Positions 1-13,500 of a stretch of DNA of 64,000 nt are shown here, in pieces. The position numbers were made by a program, and so were the translations under genes. The notes under the pieces were generated by a model. It saw only the letters and a program-made list of their open reading frames with translations, was not told where the DNA came from and ran no database searches. This stretch comes from Calliopsis andreniformis. Lineage: Eukaryota > Arthropoda > Insecta > Hymenoptera > Andrenidae. Where the stretch lies: contig NW_027480568.1 of the NCBI RefSeq assembly GCF_051401765.1, positions 1,054,001-1,118,000 on the forward strand, in the 5' to 3' direction. Position 1 is the stretch's first letter, and each line of letters begins with the position of its first letter.

Positions 1-12
1 GATAGAGTATTG

Positions 13-70
13 GGGGTTGTGGATTGAGGACGAGGACTGAGGGTTGAGTATTGATGTTTGAGGTCTGAGG
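13..70 (+). repeat. M module with fixed 6-bp CGAGGA monomer
   Basis: Recurrent ~55-bp segment: GGTTGTGGATTG, then GAGGACGAGGACTGAGGG, then GAGTATTGATGTTTGAGG. The 6-bp monomer CGAGGA (CGCGGA in one type) shifts the heptamer register by one base and carries a CpG. In A1 these monomers lie at 31, 778, 1761, 2124, 2536 and 3130; each A unit repeats the set, apart from deletions. Related versions occur throughout the window, for example near 41165, 46560, 50750 and 61978. Confidence 0.85.
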
Positions 71-420
71 ATTGAGGGTTGAGGATTGAGAATTGAGGAT
101 TGAGGGTTGAAGATTGAGGATTGGGTATTGAGGATTGAAGAATGAGGATTGAGTACTGAGTATTGAGGATTGAGGATTGAAGATTGAGTATTGAGCATTG
201 AATATTGACGATTGAGGATTGAGGATTGAGGATTGAGGATTGAGGATTGAGGATTGAGGATTGAAGATTGAGTATTGAGGATTGAAGAGTGAGGATTGAG
301 GATTGAGGTTTGAGGATTGAGGATTGAAGATTGAGTACTGAGGATTGAAGATTAAGATTGAGGATTGATGATTGAGGATTGAGGATTGAAGATTGAGGAT
401 TGGGGACTGAGTATTGAGGG

Positions 421-511
421 TTGAGTGATGAGAATTGATGCTTGTGGATAGAGGTCTAAAGATTGCAGATTGAGTATTGAGTATTGAAAACTGTGAATTG
501 AGGATATTTTA
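421..511 (+). repeat. K module, K1 form (13 diverged heptamers)
   Basis: The most diverged conserved segment, 91 bp in perfect 7-bp register. Diagnostic pieces are GTGATGAGAATTGATG, CTTGTGGATAGAGGTCTAA, ATTGCAG, AAAACTGTGAATTG and TATTTTA. K1-form copies (GCTTG, TATTTTA) start at 421, 3932, 7443, 10953, 14831, 17846, 21357, 24607, 26703, 30212 and 63375; the first five A/B-unit copies and 63375 read CTAAAG, while the C-unit copies read CTAAGG. The copy at 14203 is a K1/K3 hybrid. Confidence 0.88.
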
Positions 512-2297
512 TTGAGGATTGAGGATTGACAACTGATAGTTGAGGACTTAGGGCTGAAGATTGAGGATCCAGGGTTGAGGATTCAGGATTGAAGTTTGAG
601 GACTGAGGATTGAGGATTGAGGATTGAGGATTGAGGATTGAGGATTGAAGACTGAGGATTGGGTATTGAGGATTGAACATTGAGGATTGAGTGTTGAGGA
701 TAGAGGATTGAGGATTGAGGATTGAAGGTTGAATATTAATGACTGAATATTGAGGATTGAGGGTTGTGGATTGAGGACGAGGACTGAGGGTTGAGTATTG
801 ATGTTTGAAGTCTGAGGATTCAGGATTGAAGGTTGAGTATTGAGGATAGAAGATTGAGGATTGAGGATTGTCGATTATGCATTGAGGATGAGGTCTGAGG
901 GTTGAGGATTGAGGTTTGAGGACTGAGGACTGAGGATTGAGAATTGAGAATTGAGGATTGAGGATTGAGGATTGAAGATTGAGGATTGGGTATTGAGGAT
1001 TGAAGAATGAGGATTGAGGATTGAGGATTGAGGATTGAGGATTGAAGATTGAGTATTGAGCATTGAAGCCTGACGATTGAGGATTGAGAATTGAGGATTG
1101 AGGATTGAGGATGGAGGATTGAAGATTGAGTATTGAGGATTGAAGATTGAGGATCGAGGATTGAGGATTGAGGATTGAGGATAGAGGATTGAAGAATGAG
1201 GATTGAGGATTGAGGATTGAGGATTGAGGATTGAAGAATGAGTATTGAGGATTGAAGATTGAGGATTGAGGAGTGAGTATTGAAGATTGAGGATTTGGGA
1301 CTGAGGATTGAAGATTGGGGTTTGAGGATTGAGGATTGAGGATTGAGGATTGAGGGTTGAGGATTGAAGATTAAGATTGAGGATTGAGGATTGAGGATTG
1401 AGGATTGAGGATTGAGGATTGAGGATTGAGGATTGAAGATTGAGGATTGCGTATTGAGGATAGAACATTGAGGATTGAGTATTGAGTATTGAGGATTGAA
1501 GATTGAGGATTGAGGATTGAGGATTGAGGATTGAGGGTTGGAGATTGAGTACTGAGGATTGAAGATTACGATTGACGATTGAGGATTGAGGATTGAGGTT
1601 TGAGGATTGAGGATTGAGGATTGAGGATTGAGGATTGCGTATTGAGGATAGAACATTGAGGATTGAGGATTGAGTATTGAGGATTGAGGATTGAGGATTG
1701 AAGGTTGAATATTGATGATTGAAGATTGAGGATCGAGGATTGAGGGTTGTGGATTGAGGACGAGGACTGAGGGTTGAGTACTGATGTTTGAGGTCTGAGG
1801 ATTGAGGATTGAGGATTGAGAATTGAGGATTGAGGATTGAGGATTGAAGATTGAGGATTGGGTGTTGAAGATTGAAGAATGAGGATTGAGGATTGAGGAT
1901 TGAGGATTGAGGATTGAAGATTGAGTATTGAGGATTGAATATTGAGGATTGAGGATTGAGGATTGAGCATTGAGGATTGAGGATTGGGGATAGAAGATTG
2001 AGGATTGGGTATTGCGGATTGAACATTGAGGATTGAGGATTGAGGATTGAGGATTGAGGACTGAAGATTGAATATTGATGATTGAATATTGAGGATTGAG
2101 GATTGATGGTTGTGGATTGAGGACGAGGACTGAGGGTTGAGTATTGCTGTTTGAGGTCTGAGGATTGAGGATTGAGGATTGAGAATTGAGGATTGAAGAT
2201 TGAGGATTGAAGATTGAGAATTGGGTATTCAGGATTGAAGAATGAGGATTGAGGATTGAGGATTGAGTATTGAGGATTGAAGACTGAGTGTTGAGGG

Positions 2298-2388
2298 TTG
2301 AGTGATGAGAATTGATGTTTGTGGATAGAGATTTGAAGATTGCAGATTGAGTATTGAGTATTGAAAACTGTGAATTGATGATATTCTC
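2298..2388 (+). repeat. K module, K2 form
   Basis: Thirteen heptamers like K1 but with GTTTGTGGATAGAGATTTG and TATTCTC. Copies in A units start at 2298, 5809, 9319, 16212, 19723 and 61741. Related copies with TATTCTA or TATTTTA in the right half start at 38548, 40775, 41997, 42913, 43479, 43962, 44619, 45199, 48278, 49261, 50373, 51183, 51853, 52440, 53097, 53705, 54669, 55326, 55934 and 58314. Confidence 0.88.
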
Positions 2389-3303
2389 TTGAGGATTGAG
2401 GATTGACAACTGATTGTTGAGGACTGAGGGCTGAAGGTTGAGGATTCAGGATTGAGGATTCAGGATTGTGGATTGAGGATTGAGGATTGAGAATTGAAGA
2501 TTGAGCATTGAGTAATGGGGGTTGTGGATTGAGGACGAGGACTGAGGGTTGAGTATTGATGTTTGAGGTCTGAGGATTGAGGGTTGAGGATTGAGAATTG
2601 AGGATTGAGGATTGAAGATTGAGGATTGGGTACTGAGGATTGAAGAATGAGGATTGAGTACTGAGTATTGAGGATTGAGGACTGAGGATTGAGGATTGAA
2701 GATTGAGGATTAGGTATTGAGGATTGAAGAATGAGGATTGAGTATTGAGTATTGAGGATTGAGGATTGAAGATTGAGTATTGAGGATTGAAGATTGACGA
2801 TTGAGGATTGAGTATTGAGGATTGAGGATTGAGGATTGAGGATTGAGGATTGAAGATTGAGTATTGGGTATTGAAGATTGAGGATTGAGGATTGAGGATT
2901 GTGGATTGAGGATTGAAGATTGAGTATTGAGGATTGAAGATTGAGGATTGAGGATTGAGGATTGAGGATTGAGGATTGAGGATTGAGGATTGCGGATAGA
3001 AGATTGAGGATTGGGTATTGCGGATTGAACATTGAGGATTGAGGATTGAGGATTGAGGATTGAGGACTGAAGATTGAATATTGATGATTGAATATTGAGG
3101 ATTGAGGATTGATGGTTGTGGATTAAGGACGCGGACTGAGGGTTGAGTACTGCTGTTTGAGGTCTGAGGATTGAGGATTGAGGATTGAGAATTGAGGATT
3201 GAGGATTGAGGATTGAAGATTGAGAATTGGGTATTGAGGATGGAAGAATGAGGATTGAGGATTGAGGATTGAGGATTGAGCATTGAAGACTGAGTGCTGA
3301 GGG

Positions 3304-3394
3304 TTGAGTGATGAGAATTGATGTTTGTGGATAGAGATTTGAAGATTGCAGATTGAGTATTGAGTATTCAAGACTGTGAATTGATGATATTCTC
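3304..3394 (+). repeat. K module, K3 form
   Basis: Differs from K2 mainly by TTCAAGACTG or TTGAAGACTG in place of TTGAAAACTG, and by a preceding GAGTGCTGAGGG. Copies start at 3304, 6815, 10325, 17218, 20729 and 62747. The three A-unit K modules keep constant spacing in every full A unit. Confidence 0.87.
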
Positions 3395-3511
3395 TTGAGG
3401 ATTGAGGATTGACAACTGATTGTTGAGGACTGAGAGCTGAAGGTTGAGGATTCAGGATTGAGGATTCAGGATTGTGGATTGAGGATTGCGGATTGAGAAT
3501 TGAAGATTGAG

Positions 3512-6500
3512 GATAGAGTATTGGGGGTTGTGGATTGAGGACGAGGACTGAGGGTTGAGTATTGATGTTTGAGGTCTGAGGATTGAGGGTTGAGGATTGA
3601 GAATTGAGGATTGAGGGTTGAAGATTGAGGATTGGGTATTGAGGATTGAAGAATGAGGATTGAGTACTGAGTATTGAGGATTGAGGATTGAAGATTGAGT
3701 ATTGAGCATTGAATATTGACGATTGAGGATTGAGGATTGAGGATTGAGGATTGAGGATTGAGGATTGAGGATTGAAGATTGAGTATTGAGGATTGAAGAG
3801 TGAGGATTGAGGATTGAGGTTTGAGGATTGAGGATTGAAGATTGAGTACTGAGGATTGAAGATTAAGATTGAGGATTGATGATTGAGGATTGAGGATTGA
3901 AGATTGAGGATTGGGGACTGAGTATTGAGGGTTGAGTGATGAGAATTGATGCTTGTGGATAGAGGTCTAAAGATTGCAGATTGAGTATTGAGTATTGAAA
4001 ACTGTGAATTGAGGATATTTTATTGAGGATTGAGGATTGACAACTGATAGTTGAGGACTTAGGGCTGAAGATTGAGGATCCAGGGTTGAGGATTCAGGAT
4101 TGAAGTTTGAGGACTGAGGATTGAGGATTGAGGATTGAGGATTGAGGATTGAGGATTGAAGACTGAGGATTGGGTATTGAGGATTGAACATTGAGGATTG
4201 AGTGTTGAGGATAGAGGATTGAGGATTGAGGATTGAAGGTTGAATATTAATGACTGAATATTGAGGATTGAGGGTTGTGGATTGAGGACGAGGACTGAGG
4301 GTTGAGTATTGATGTTTGAAGTCTGAGGATTCAGGATTGAAGGTTGAGTATTGAGGATAGAAGATTGAGGATTGAGGATTGTCGATTATGCATTGAGGAT
4401 GAGGTCTGAGGGTTGAGGATTGAGGTTTGAGGACTGAGGACTGAGGATTGAGAATTGAGAATTGAGGATTGAGGATTGAGGATTGAAGATTGAGGATTGG
4501 GTATTGAGGATTGAAGAATGAGGATTGAGGATTGAGGATTGAGGATTGAGGATTGAAGATTGAGTATTGAGCATTGAAGCCTGACGATTGAGGATTGAGA
4601 ATTGAGGATTGAGGATTGAGGATGGAGGATTGAAGATTGAGTATTGAGGATTGAAGATTGAGGATCGAGGATTGAGGATTGAGGATTGAGGATAGAGGAT
4701 TGAAGAATGAGGATTGAGGATTGAGGATTGAGGATTGAGGATTGAAGAATGAGTATTGAGGATTGAAGATTGAGGATTGAGGAGTGAGTATTGAAGATTG
4801 AGGATTTGGGACTGAGGATTGAAGATTGGGGTTTGAGGATTGAGGATTGAGGATTGAGGATTGAGGGTTGAGGATTGAAGATTAAGATTGAGGATTGAGG
4901 ATTGAGGATTGAGGATTGAGGATTGAGGATTGAGGATTGAGGATTGAAGATTGAGGATTGCGTATTGAGGATAGAACATTGAGGATTGAGTATTGAGTAT
5001 TGAGGATTGAAGATTGAGGATTGAGGATTGAGGATTGAGGATTGAGGGTTGGAGATTGAGTACTGAGGATTGAAGATTACGATTGACGATTGAGGATTGA
5101 GGATTGAGGTTTGAGGATTGAGGATTGAGGATTGAGGATTGAGGATTGCGTATTGAGGATAGAACATTGAGGATTGAGGATTGAGTATTGAGGATTGAGG
5201 ATTGAGGATTGAAGGTTGAATATTGATGATTGAAGATTGAGGATCGAGGATTGAGGGTTGTGGATTGAGGACGAGGACTGAGGGTTGAGTACTGATGTTT
5301 GAGGTCTGAGGATTGAGGATTGAGGATTGAGAATTGAGGATTGAGGATTGAGGATTGAAGATTGAGGATTGGGTGTTGAAGATTGAAGAATGAGGATTGA
5401 GGATTGAGGATTGAGGATTGAGGATTGAAGATTGAGTATTGAGGATTGAATATTGAGGATTGAGGATTGAGGATTGAGCATTGAGGATTGAGGATTGGGG
5501 ATAGAAGATTGAGGATTGGGTATTGCGGATTGAACATTGAGGATTGAGGATTGAGGATTGAGGATTGAGGACTGAAGATTGAATATTGATGATTGAATAT
5601 TGAGGATTGAGGATTGATGGTTGTGGATTGAGGACGAGGACTGAGGGTTGAGTATTGCTGTTTGAGGTCTGAGGATTGAGGATTGAGGATTGAGAATTGA
5701 GGATTGAAGATTGAGGATTGAAGATTGAGAATTGGGTATTCAGGATTGAAGAATGAGGATTGAGGATTGAGGATTGAGTATTGAGGATTGAAGACTGAGT
5801 GTTGAGGGTTGAGTGATGAGAATTGATGTTTGTGGATAGAGATTTGAAGATTGCAGATTGAGTATTGAGTATTGAAAACTGTGAATTGATGATATTCTCT
5901 TGAGGATTGAGGATTGACAACTGATTGTTGAGGACTGAGGGCTGAAGGTTGAGGATTCAGGATTGAGGATTCAGGATTGTGGATTGAGGATTGAGGATTG
6001 AGAATTGAAGATTGAGCATTGAGTAATGGGGGTTGTGGATTGAGGACGAGGACTGAGGGTTGAGTATTGATGTTTGAGGTCTGAGGATTGAGGGTTGAGG
6101 ATTGAGAATTGAGGATTGAGGATTGAAGATTGAGGATTGGGTACTGAGGATTGAAGAATGAGGATTGAGTACTGAGTATTGAGGATTGAGGACTGAGGAT
6201 TGAGGATTGAAGATTGAGGATTAGGTATTGAGGATTGAAGAATGAGGATTGAGTATTGAGTATTGAGGATTGAGGATTGAAGATTGAGTATTGAGGATTG
6301 AAGATTGACGATTGAGGATTGAGTATTGAGGATTGAGGATTGAGGATTGAGGATTGAGGATTGAAGATTGAGTATTGGGTATTGAAGATTGAGGATTGAG
6401 GATTGAGGATTGTGGATTGAGGATTGAAGATTGAGTATTGAGGATTGAAGATTGAGGATTGAGGATTGAGGATTGAGGATTGAGGATTGAGGATTGAGGA

Positions 6501-7022
6501 TTGCGGATAGAAGATTGAGGATTGGGTATTGCGGATTGAACATTGAGGATTGAGGATTGAGGATTGAGGATTGAGGACTGAAGATTGAATATTGATGATT
6601 GAATATTGAGGATTGAGGATTGATGGTTGTGGATTAAGGACGCGGACTGAGGGTTGAGTACTGCTGTTTGAGGTCTGAGGATTGAGGATTGAGGATTGAG
6701 AATTGAGGATTGAGGATTGAGGATTGAAGATTGAGAATTGGGTATTGAGGATTGAAGAATGAGGATTGAGGATTGAGGATTGAGGATTGAGCATTGAAGA
6801 CTGAGTGCTGAGGGTTGAGTGATGAGAATTGATGTTTGTGGATAGAGATTTGAAGATTGCAGATTGAGTATTGAGTATTCAAGACTGTGAATTGATGATA
6901 TTCTCTTGAGGATTGAGGATTGACAACTGATTGTTGAGGACTGAGAGCTGAAGGTTGAGGATTCAGGATTGAGGATTCAGGATTGTGGATTGAGGATTGC
7001 GGATTGAGAATTGAAGATTGAG
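3512..7022 (+). repeat. Higher-order repeat unit A2 (3,511 bp)
   Basis: Second A unit, the same length as A1 and nearly identical to it. Long open frames read on the - strand give the same translation in both units. The few differences I found are single bases, for example a GATGGAAG form near 3239 of A1 against GATTGAAG near 6750 here. K modules lie at 3932, 5809 and 6815; the BamHI sequence is at 4076. The near-identity points to a very recent duplication by unequal exchange, or to an assembly duplication. Confidence 0.93.
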
Positions 7023-10000
7023 GATAGAGTATTGGGGGTTGTGGATTGAGGACGAGGACTGAGGGTTGAGTATTGATGTTTGAGGTCTGAGGATTGAGGG
7101 TTGAGGATTGAGAATTGAGGATTGAGGGTTGAAGATTGAGGATTGGGTATTGAGGATTGAAGAATCAGGATTGAGTACTGAGTATTGAGGATTGAGGATT
7201 GAAGATTGAGTATTGAGCATTGAATATTGACGATTGAGGATTGAGGATTGAGGATTGAGGATTGAGGATTGAGGATTGAGGATTGAAGATTGAGTATTGA
7301 GGATTGAAGAGTGAGGATTGAGGATTGAGGTTTGAGGATTGAGGATTGAAGATTGAGTACTGAGGATTGAAGATTAAGATTGAGGATTGATGATTGAGGA
7401 TTGAGGATTGAAGATTGAGGATTGGGGACTGAGTATTGAGGGTTGAGTGATGAGAATTGATGCTTGTGGATAGAGGTCTAAAGATTGCAGATTGAGTATT
7501 GAGTATTGAAAACTGTGAATTGAGGATATTTTATTGAGAATTGAGGATTGACAACTGATAGATGAGGACTTAGGGCTGAAGATTGAGGATCCAGGGTTGA
7601 GGATTCAGGATTGAGGTTTGAGGACTGAGGATTGAGGATTGAGGATTGAGGATTGAGGATTGAGGATTGAAGACTGAGGATTGGGTATTGAGGATTGAAC
7701 ATTGAGGATTGAGTGTTGAGGATAGAGGATTGAGGATTGAGGATTGAAGGTTGAATATTAATGACTGAATATTGAGGATTGAGGGTTGTGGATTGAGGAC
7801 GAGGACTGAGGGTTGAGTATTGATGTTTGAAGTCTGAGGATTCAGGATTGAAGGTTGAGTATTGAGGATAGAAGATTGAGGATTGAGGATTGTCGATTAT
7901 GGATTGAGGATGAGGTCTGAGGGTTGAGGATTGAGGTTTGAGGACTGAGGACTGAGGATTGAGAATTGAGAATTGAGGATTGAGGATTGAGGATTGAAGA
8001 TTGAGGATTGGGTATTGAGGATTGAAGAATGAGGATTGAGGATTGAGGATTGAGGATTGAGGATTGAAGATTGAGTATTGAGCATTGAAGCCTGACGATT
8101 GAGGATTGAGAATTGAGGATTGAGGATTGAGGATGGAGGATTGAAGATTGAGTATTGAGGATTGAAGATTGAGGATCGAGGATTGAGGATTGAGGATTGA
8201 GGATAGAGGATTGAAGAATGAGGATTGAGGATTGAGGATTGAGGATTGAGGATTGAAGAATGAGTATTGAGGATTGAAGATTGAGGATTGAGGAGTGAGT
8301 ATTGAAGATTGAGGATTTGGGACTGAGGATTGAAGATTGGGGTTTGAGGATTGAGGATTGAGGATTGAGGATTGAGGGTTGAGGATTGAAGATTAAGATT
8401 GAGGATTGAGGATTGAGGATTGAGGATTGAGGATTGAGGATTGAGGATTGAGGATTGAAGATTGAGGATTGCGTATTGAGGATAGAACATTGAGGATTGA
8501 GTATTGAGTATTGAGGATTGAAGATTGAGGATTGAGGATTGAGGATTGAGGATTGAGGGTTGGAGATTGAGTACTGAGGATTGAAGATTACGATTGACGA
8601 TTGAGGATTGAGGATTGAGGTTTGAGGATTGAGGATTGAGGATTGAAGATTGAGGATTGCGTATTGAGGATAGAACATTGAGGATTGAGGATTGAGTATT
8701 GAGGATTGAGGATTGAGGATTGAAGGTTGAATATTGATGATTGAAGATTGAGGATCGAGGATTGAGGGTTGTGGATTGAGGACGAGGACTGAGGGTTGAG
8801 TACTGATGTTTGAGGTCTGAGGATTGAGGATTGAGGATTGAGAATTGAGGATTGAGGATTGAGGATTGAGATTGAGGATTGGGTGTTGAAGATTGAAGAA
8901 TGAGGATTGAGGATTGAGGATTGAGGATTGAGGATTGAAGATTGAGTATTGAGGATTGAATATTGAGGATTGAGGATTGAGGATTGAGCATTGAGGATTG
9001 AGGATTGGGGATAGAAGATTGAGGATTGGGTATTGCGGATTGAACATTGAGGATTGAGGATTGAGGATTGAGGATTGAGGACTGAAGATTGAATATTGAT
9101 GATTGAATATTGAGGATTGAGGATTGATGGTTGTGGATTGAGGACGAGGACTGAGGGTTGAGTATTGCTGTTTGAGGTCTGAGGATTGAGGATTGAGGAT
9201 TGAGAATTGAGGATTGAAGATTGAGGATTGAAGATTGAGAATTGGGTATTCAGGATTGAAGAATGAGGATTGAGGATTGAGGATTGAGTATTGAGGATTG
9301 AAGACTGAGTGTTGAGGGTTGAGTGATGAGAATTGATGTTTGTGGATAGAGATTTGAAGTTTGCAGATTGAGTATTGAGTATTGAAAACTGTGAATTGAT
9401 GATATTCTCTTGAGGATTGAGGATTGACAACTGATTGTTGAGGACTGAGGGCTGAAGGTTGAGGATTCAGGATTGAGGATTCAGGATTGTGGATTGAGGA
9501 TTGAGGATTGAGAATTGAAGATTGAGCATTGAGTAATGGGGGTTGTGGATTGAGGACGAGGACTGAGGGTTGAGTATTGATGTTTGAGGTCTGAGGATTG
9601 AGGGTTGAGGATTGAGAATTGAGGATTGAGGATTGAAGATTGAGGATTGGGTACTGAGGATTGAAGAATGAGGATTGAGTACTGAGTATTGAGGATTGAC
9701 GACTGAGGATTGAGGATTGAAGATTGAGGATTAGGTATTGAGGATTGAAGAATGAGGATTGAGTATTGAGTATTGAGGATTGAGGATTGAAGATTGAGTA
9801 TTGAGGATTGAAGATTGACGATTGAGGATTGAGTATTGAGGATTGAGGATTGAGGATTGAGGATTGAGGATTGAAGATTGAGTATTGGGTATTGAAGATT
9901 GAGGATTGAGGATTGAGGATTGTGGATTGAGGATTGAAGATTGAGTATTGAGGATTGAAGATTGAGGATTGAGGATTGAGGATTGAGGATTGAGGATTGA

Positions 10001-10532
10001 GGATTGAGGATTGCGGATAGAAGATTGAGGATTGGGTATTGCGGATTGAACATTGAGGATTGAGGATTGAGGATTGAGGATTGAGGACTGAAGATTGAAT
10101 ATTGATGATTGAATATTGAGGATTGAGGATTGATGGTTGTGGATTAAGGACGCGGACTGAGGGTTGAGTACTGCTGTTTGAGGTCTGAGGATTGAGGATT
10201 GAGGATTGAGAATTGAGGATTGAGGATTGAGGATTGAAGATTGAGAATTGGGTATTGAGGATTGAAGAATGAGGATTGAGGATTGAGGATTGAGGATTGA
10301 GCATTGAAGACTGAGTGCTGAGGGTTGAGTGATGAGAATTGATGTTTGTGGATAGAGATTTGAAGATTGCAGATTGAGTATTGAGTATTGAAGACTGTGA
10401 ATTGATGATATTCTCTTGAGGATTGAGGATTGACAACTGATTGTTGAGGACTGAGAGCTGAAGGTTGAGGATTCAGGATTGAGGATTCAGGATTGTGGAT
10501 TGAGGATTGCGGATTGAGAATTGAAGATTGAG
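7023..10532 (+). repeat. Higher-order repeat unit A3 (3,510 bp)
   Basis: Third A unit, 1 bp shorter than A1 and A2. The missing base lies near 8869, where GAGGATTGAAGATTG of A1 reads GAGGATTGAGATTG. Several single-base changes separate it from A1 and A2, such as GAATCAGG for GAATGAGG near 7165 and a G for T change near 7572 (GATAGATGAGG). K modules lie at 7443, 9319 and 10325; the BamHI sequence is at 7587. Confidence 0.92.
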
Positions 10533-13500
10533 GATAGAGTATTGGGGGTTGTGGATTGAGGACGAGGACTGAGGGTTGAGTATTGATGTTTGAGGTCTGA
10601 GGATTGAGGGTTGAGGATTGAGAATTGAGGATTGAGGGTTGAAGATTGAGGATTGGGTATTGAGGATTGAAGAATGAGGATTGAGTACTGAGTATTGAGG
10701 ATTGAGGATTGAAGATTGAGTATTGAGCATTGAATATTGACGATTGAGGATTGAGGATTGAGGATTGAGGATTGAGGATTGAGGATTGAGGATTGAAGAT
10801 TGAGTATTGAGGATTGAAGAGTGAGGATTGAGGATTGAGGTTTGAGGATTGAGGATTGAAGGTTGAGTACTGAGGATTGAAGATTAAGATTGAGGATTGA
10901 TGATTGAGGATTGAGGATTGAAGATTGAGGATTGGGGACTGAGTATTGAGGGTTGAGTGATGAGAATTGATGCTTGTGGATAGAGGTCTAAAGATTGCAG
11001 ATTGAGTATTGAGTATTGAAAACTGTGAATTGAGGATATTTTATTGAGAATTGAGGATTGACAACTGATAGATGAGGACTTAGGGCTGAAGATTGAGGAT
11101 CCAGGGTTGAGGATTCAGGATCGAGGTTTGAGGACTGAGGATTGAGGATTGAGGATTGAGGATTGAGGATTGAGGATTGAAGACTGAGGATTGGGTATTG
11201 AGGATTGAACATTGAGGATTGAGTGTTGAGGATAGAGGATTGAGGATTGAGGATTGAAGGTTGAATATTAATGACTGAATATTGAGGATTGAGGGTTGTG
11301 GATTGAGGACGAGGACTGAGGGTTGAGTATTGATGTTTGAAGTCTGAGGATTCAGGATTGAAGGTTGAGTATTGAGGATAGAAGATTGAGGATTGAGGAT
11401 TGTCGATTATGGATTGAGGATGAGGTCTGAGGGTTGAGGATTGAGGTTTGAGGACTGAGGACTGAGGATTGAGAATTGAGAATTGAGGATTGAGGATTGA
11501 GGATTGAAGATTGAGGATTGGGTATTGAGGATTGAAGAATGAGGATTGAGGATTGAGGATTGAGGATTGAGGATTGAAGATTGAGTATTGAGCATTGAAG
11601 CCTGACGATTGAGGATTGAGAATTGAGGATTGAGGATTGAGGATGGAGGATTGAAGATTGAGTATTGAGGATTGAAGATTGAGGATCGAGGATTGAGGAT
11701 TGAGGATTGAGGATAGAGGATTGAAGAATGAGGATTGAGGATTGAGGATTGAGGATTGAGGATTGAAGAATGAGTATTGAGGATTGAAGATTGAGGATTG
11801 AGGAGTGAGTATTGAAGATTGAGGATTTGGGACTGAGGATTGAAGATTGGGGTTTGAGGATTGAGGATTGAGGATTGAGGATTGAGGGTTGAGGATTGAA
11901 GATTAAGATTGAGGATTGAGGATTGAGGATTGAGGATTGAGGATTGAGGATTGAGGATTGAGGATTGAAGATTGAGGATTGCGTATTGAGGATTGAACAT
12001 TGAGGATTGAGTATTGAGTATTGAGGATTGAGGATTGAGGATTGAAGATTGAATATTGATGATTGAAGATTGAGGATCGAGGATTGAGGGTTGTGGAATG
12101 AGGACGAGGACTGAGGGTTGAGTATTGGTGTTTGAGGTCTGAGGATTGAGGATTGAGGATTGAGGATTGAGGATTGATGATTGAGGATTGAGGATTGAAG
12201 ATTGAGGATTGGGTATTGAGGATTGATGAATGAGGATTGAGGATTGAGGATTGAGGATTGAGGATTGAAGATTGAGTATTGAGGATTGAAGGTTGACGAT
12301 TGAGGATTGAGGATTGAGGATTGAGGATTGAGGATTGAGGATTGAGGATTGAAGATTGAGTATTGAGGATTGAAGATTGAGGATTGTGGATTGAGGATTG
12401 ACGATTGAGGATTGAAGATTGAGGATTGAGGATTGAGGATTGAAGATTGAGGATTGGGTATTGAGGATTGAAGAATGAGGATTGAGTATTGAGTATTGAG
12501 GATTGAGGATTGAGGATTGAGGATTGAAGATTGAGTATTGATGATTGAATATTGAGGATTGAGGATTGAGGTTTGAGGATTGAGGACGAGGACTGACGGT
12601 TGAGGATTGAGGTTTGAGGATCGAGTGTTGAGGATTGAGAGTTGAGGATTGAGGATTGAAGATTGAGTATTGAGGATTGAAGATTGAGAATTGAGGATTG
12701 AGGATTGAGGATTGAGGATTGAGGATTGAGGATTGAGGATTGAAGATTGAGGATTGGGTATTGAGGATTGAGGATTGAGGATTGAAGATTGAGGATAGGG
12801 TATTGAGGATTGAAGAATGATGATTGAGGATTGAAGATTGAGGATTGAGGATTGAGGATTGAGGATTGAGGATTGAGGATTGAGGATTGAGGATTGAAGA
12901 TTGAGGATTGGGTATTGAGGATTGAGGATTGAGGATTGAAGATTGAGGATAGGGTATTGAGCATTGAAGAATGATGATTGACGATTGAGGATTGAGGATT
13001 GAGGATTGAATATTGAGTATTGTGGATTGAAGATCGACTGTTGAGGATTGCGAATTGAGGATTGAGGGTTGGGGATTGAGGATTGTAGATTGAAGAATGA
13101 GGATTGAAGAATGAGGATTGGGGATTGAGTATTGAGCATGGAGGATTGAATATTGAGTATTGAGGATTGAATATTGAGGATTCAGGATTGAGGATTGAGG
13201 ATTGAGGTTTGAGGACTGAGGACTGAGGATTGAGGATTGAGAATTGAGGATTGAGGATTGAGGATTGAAGATTGAGGATTGGGTATTGAGGATTGAAGAA
13301 TGAGGATTGAGGATTGAGGATTGAGGATTGAGGATTGAGGATTGAAGATTGAGTATTGAGCATTGAAGCCTGACGATTTTAGGATTGAGGATTGAGGATT
13401 GAGGATTGAGGATGGAGGATTGAAGATTGAGTATTGAGGATTGAAGATTGAGGATCGAGGACTGAGGATTGAGGGTTGAGGATTGAGGATTGAAGAATGA

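Larger units (their letters stand above)
1..3511 (+). repeat. Higher-order repeat unit A1 (3,511 bp)
   Basis: First complete A unit, taking the start of the window as phase 1. The landmark GATAGAGTATTGGGGG at 1 recurs at 3512, giving a period of 3,511 bp. By my reading the unit holds 503 monomers, ten of them 6 bp long: CGAGGA at 31, 778, 1761, 2124 and 2536, CGCGGA at 3130, TTAAGA at 352 and 1371, TGAGGT at 889, and TTACGA at 1566. 503 x 7 minus 10 gives exactly 3,511. It carries three K modules (421, 2298, 3304) and six M modules. A BamHI recognition sequence lies at 565. Confidence 0.93.

Noticed and set aside
505..511. TATTTTA / TATTCTA in K modules as a TATA-like promoter element
   Set aside because: It is a single diverged heptamer in register with the array; no other promoter feature or transcript start can be supported from sequence.
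565..570. GGATCC in unit A as a functional site
   Set aside because: It arises from one monomer variant (TCCAGGG after TTGAGGA) and simply recurs with the unit; useful only as a mapping landmark.
13377..13384. TTTTAGGA monomer as a target-site scar of a mobile element
   Set aside because: It is an 8-bp monomer with one extra T-like base inherited through all B copies; there is no duplicated flank or inserted sequence.
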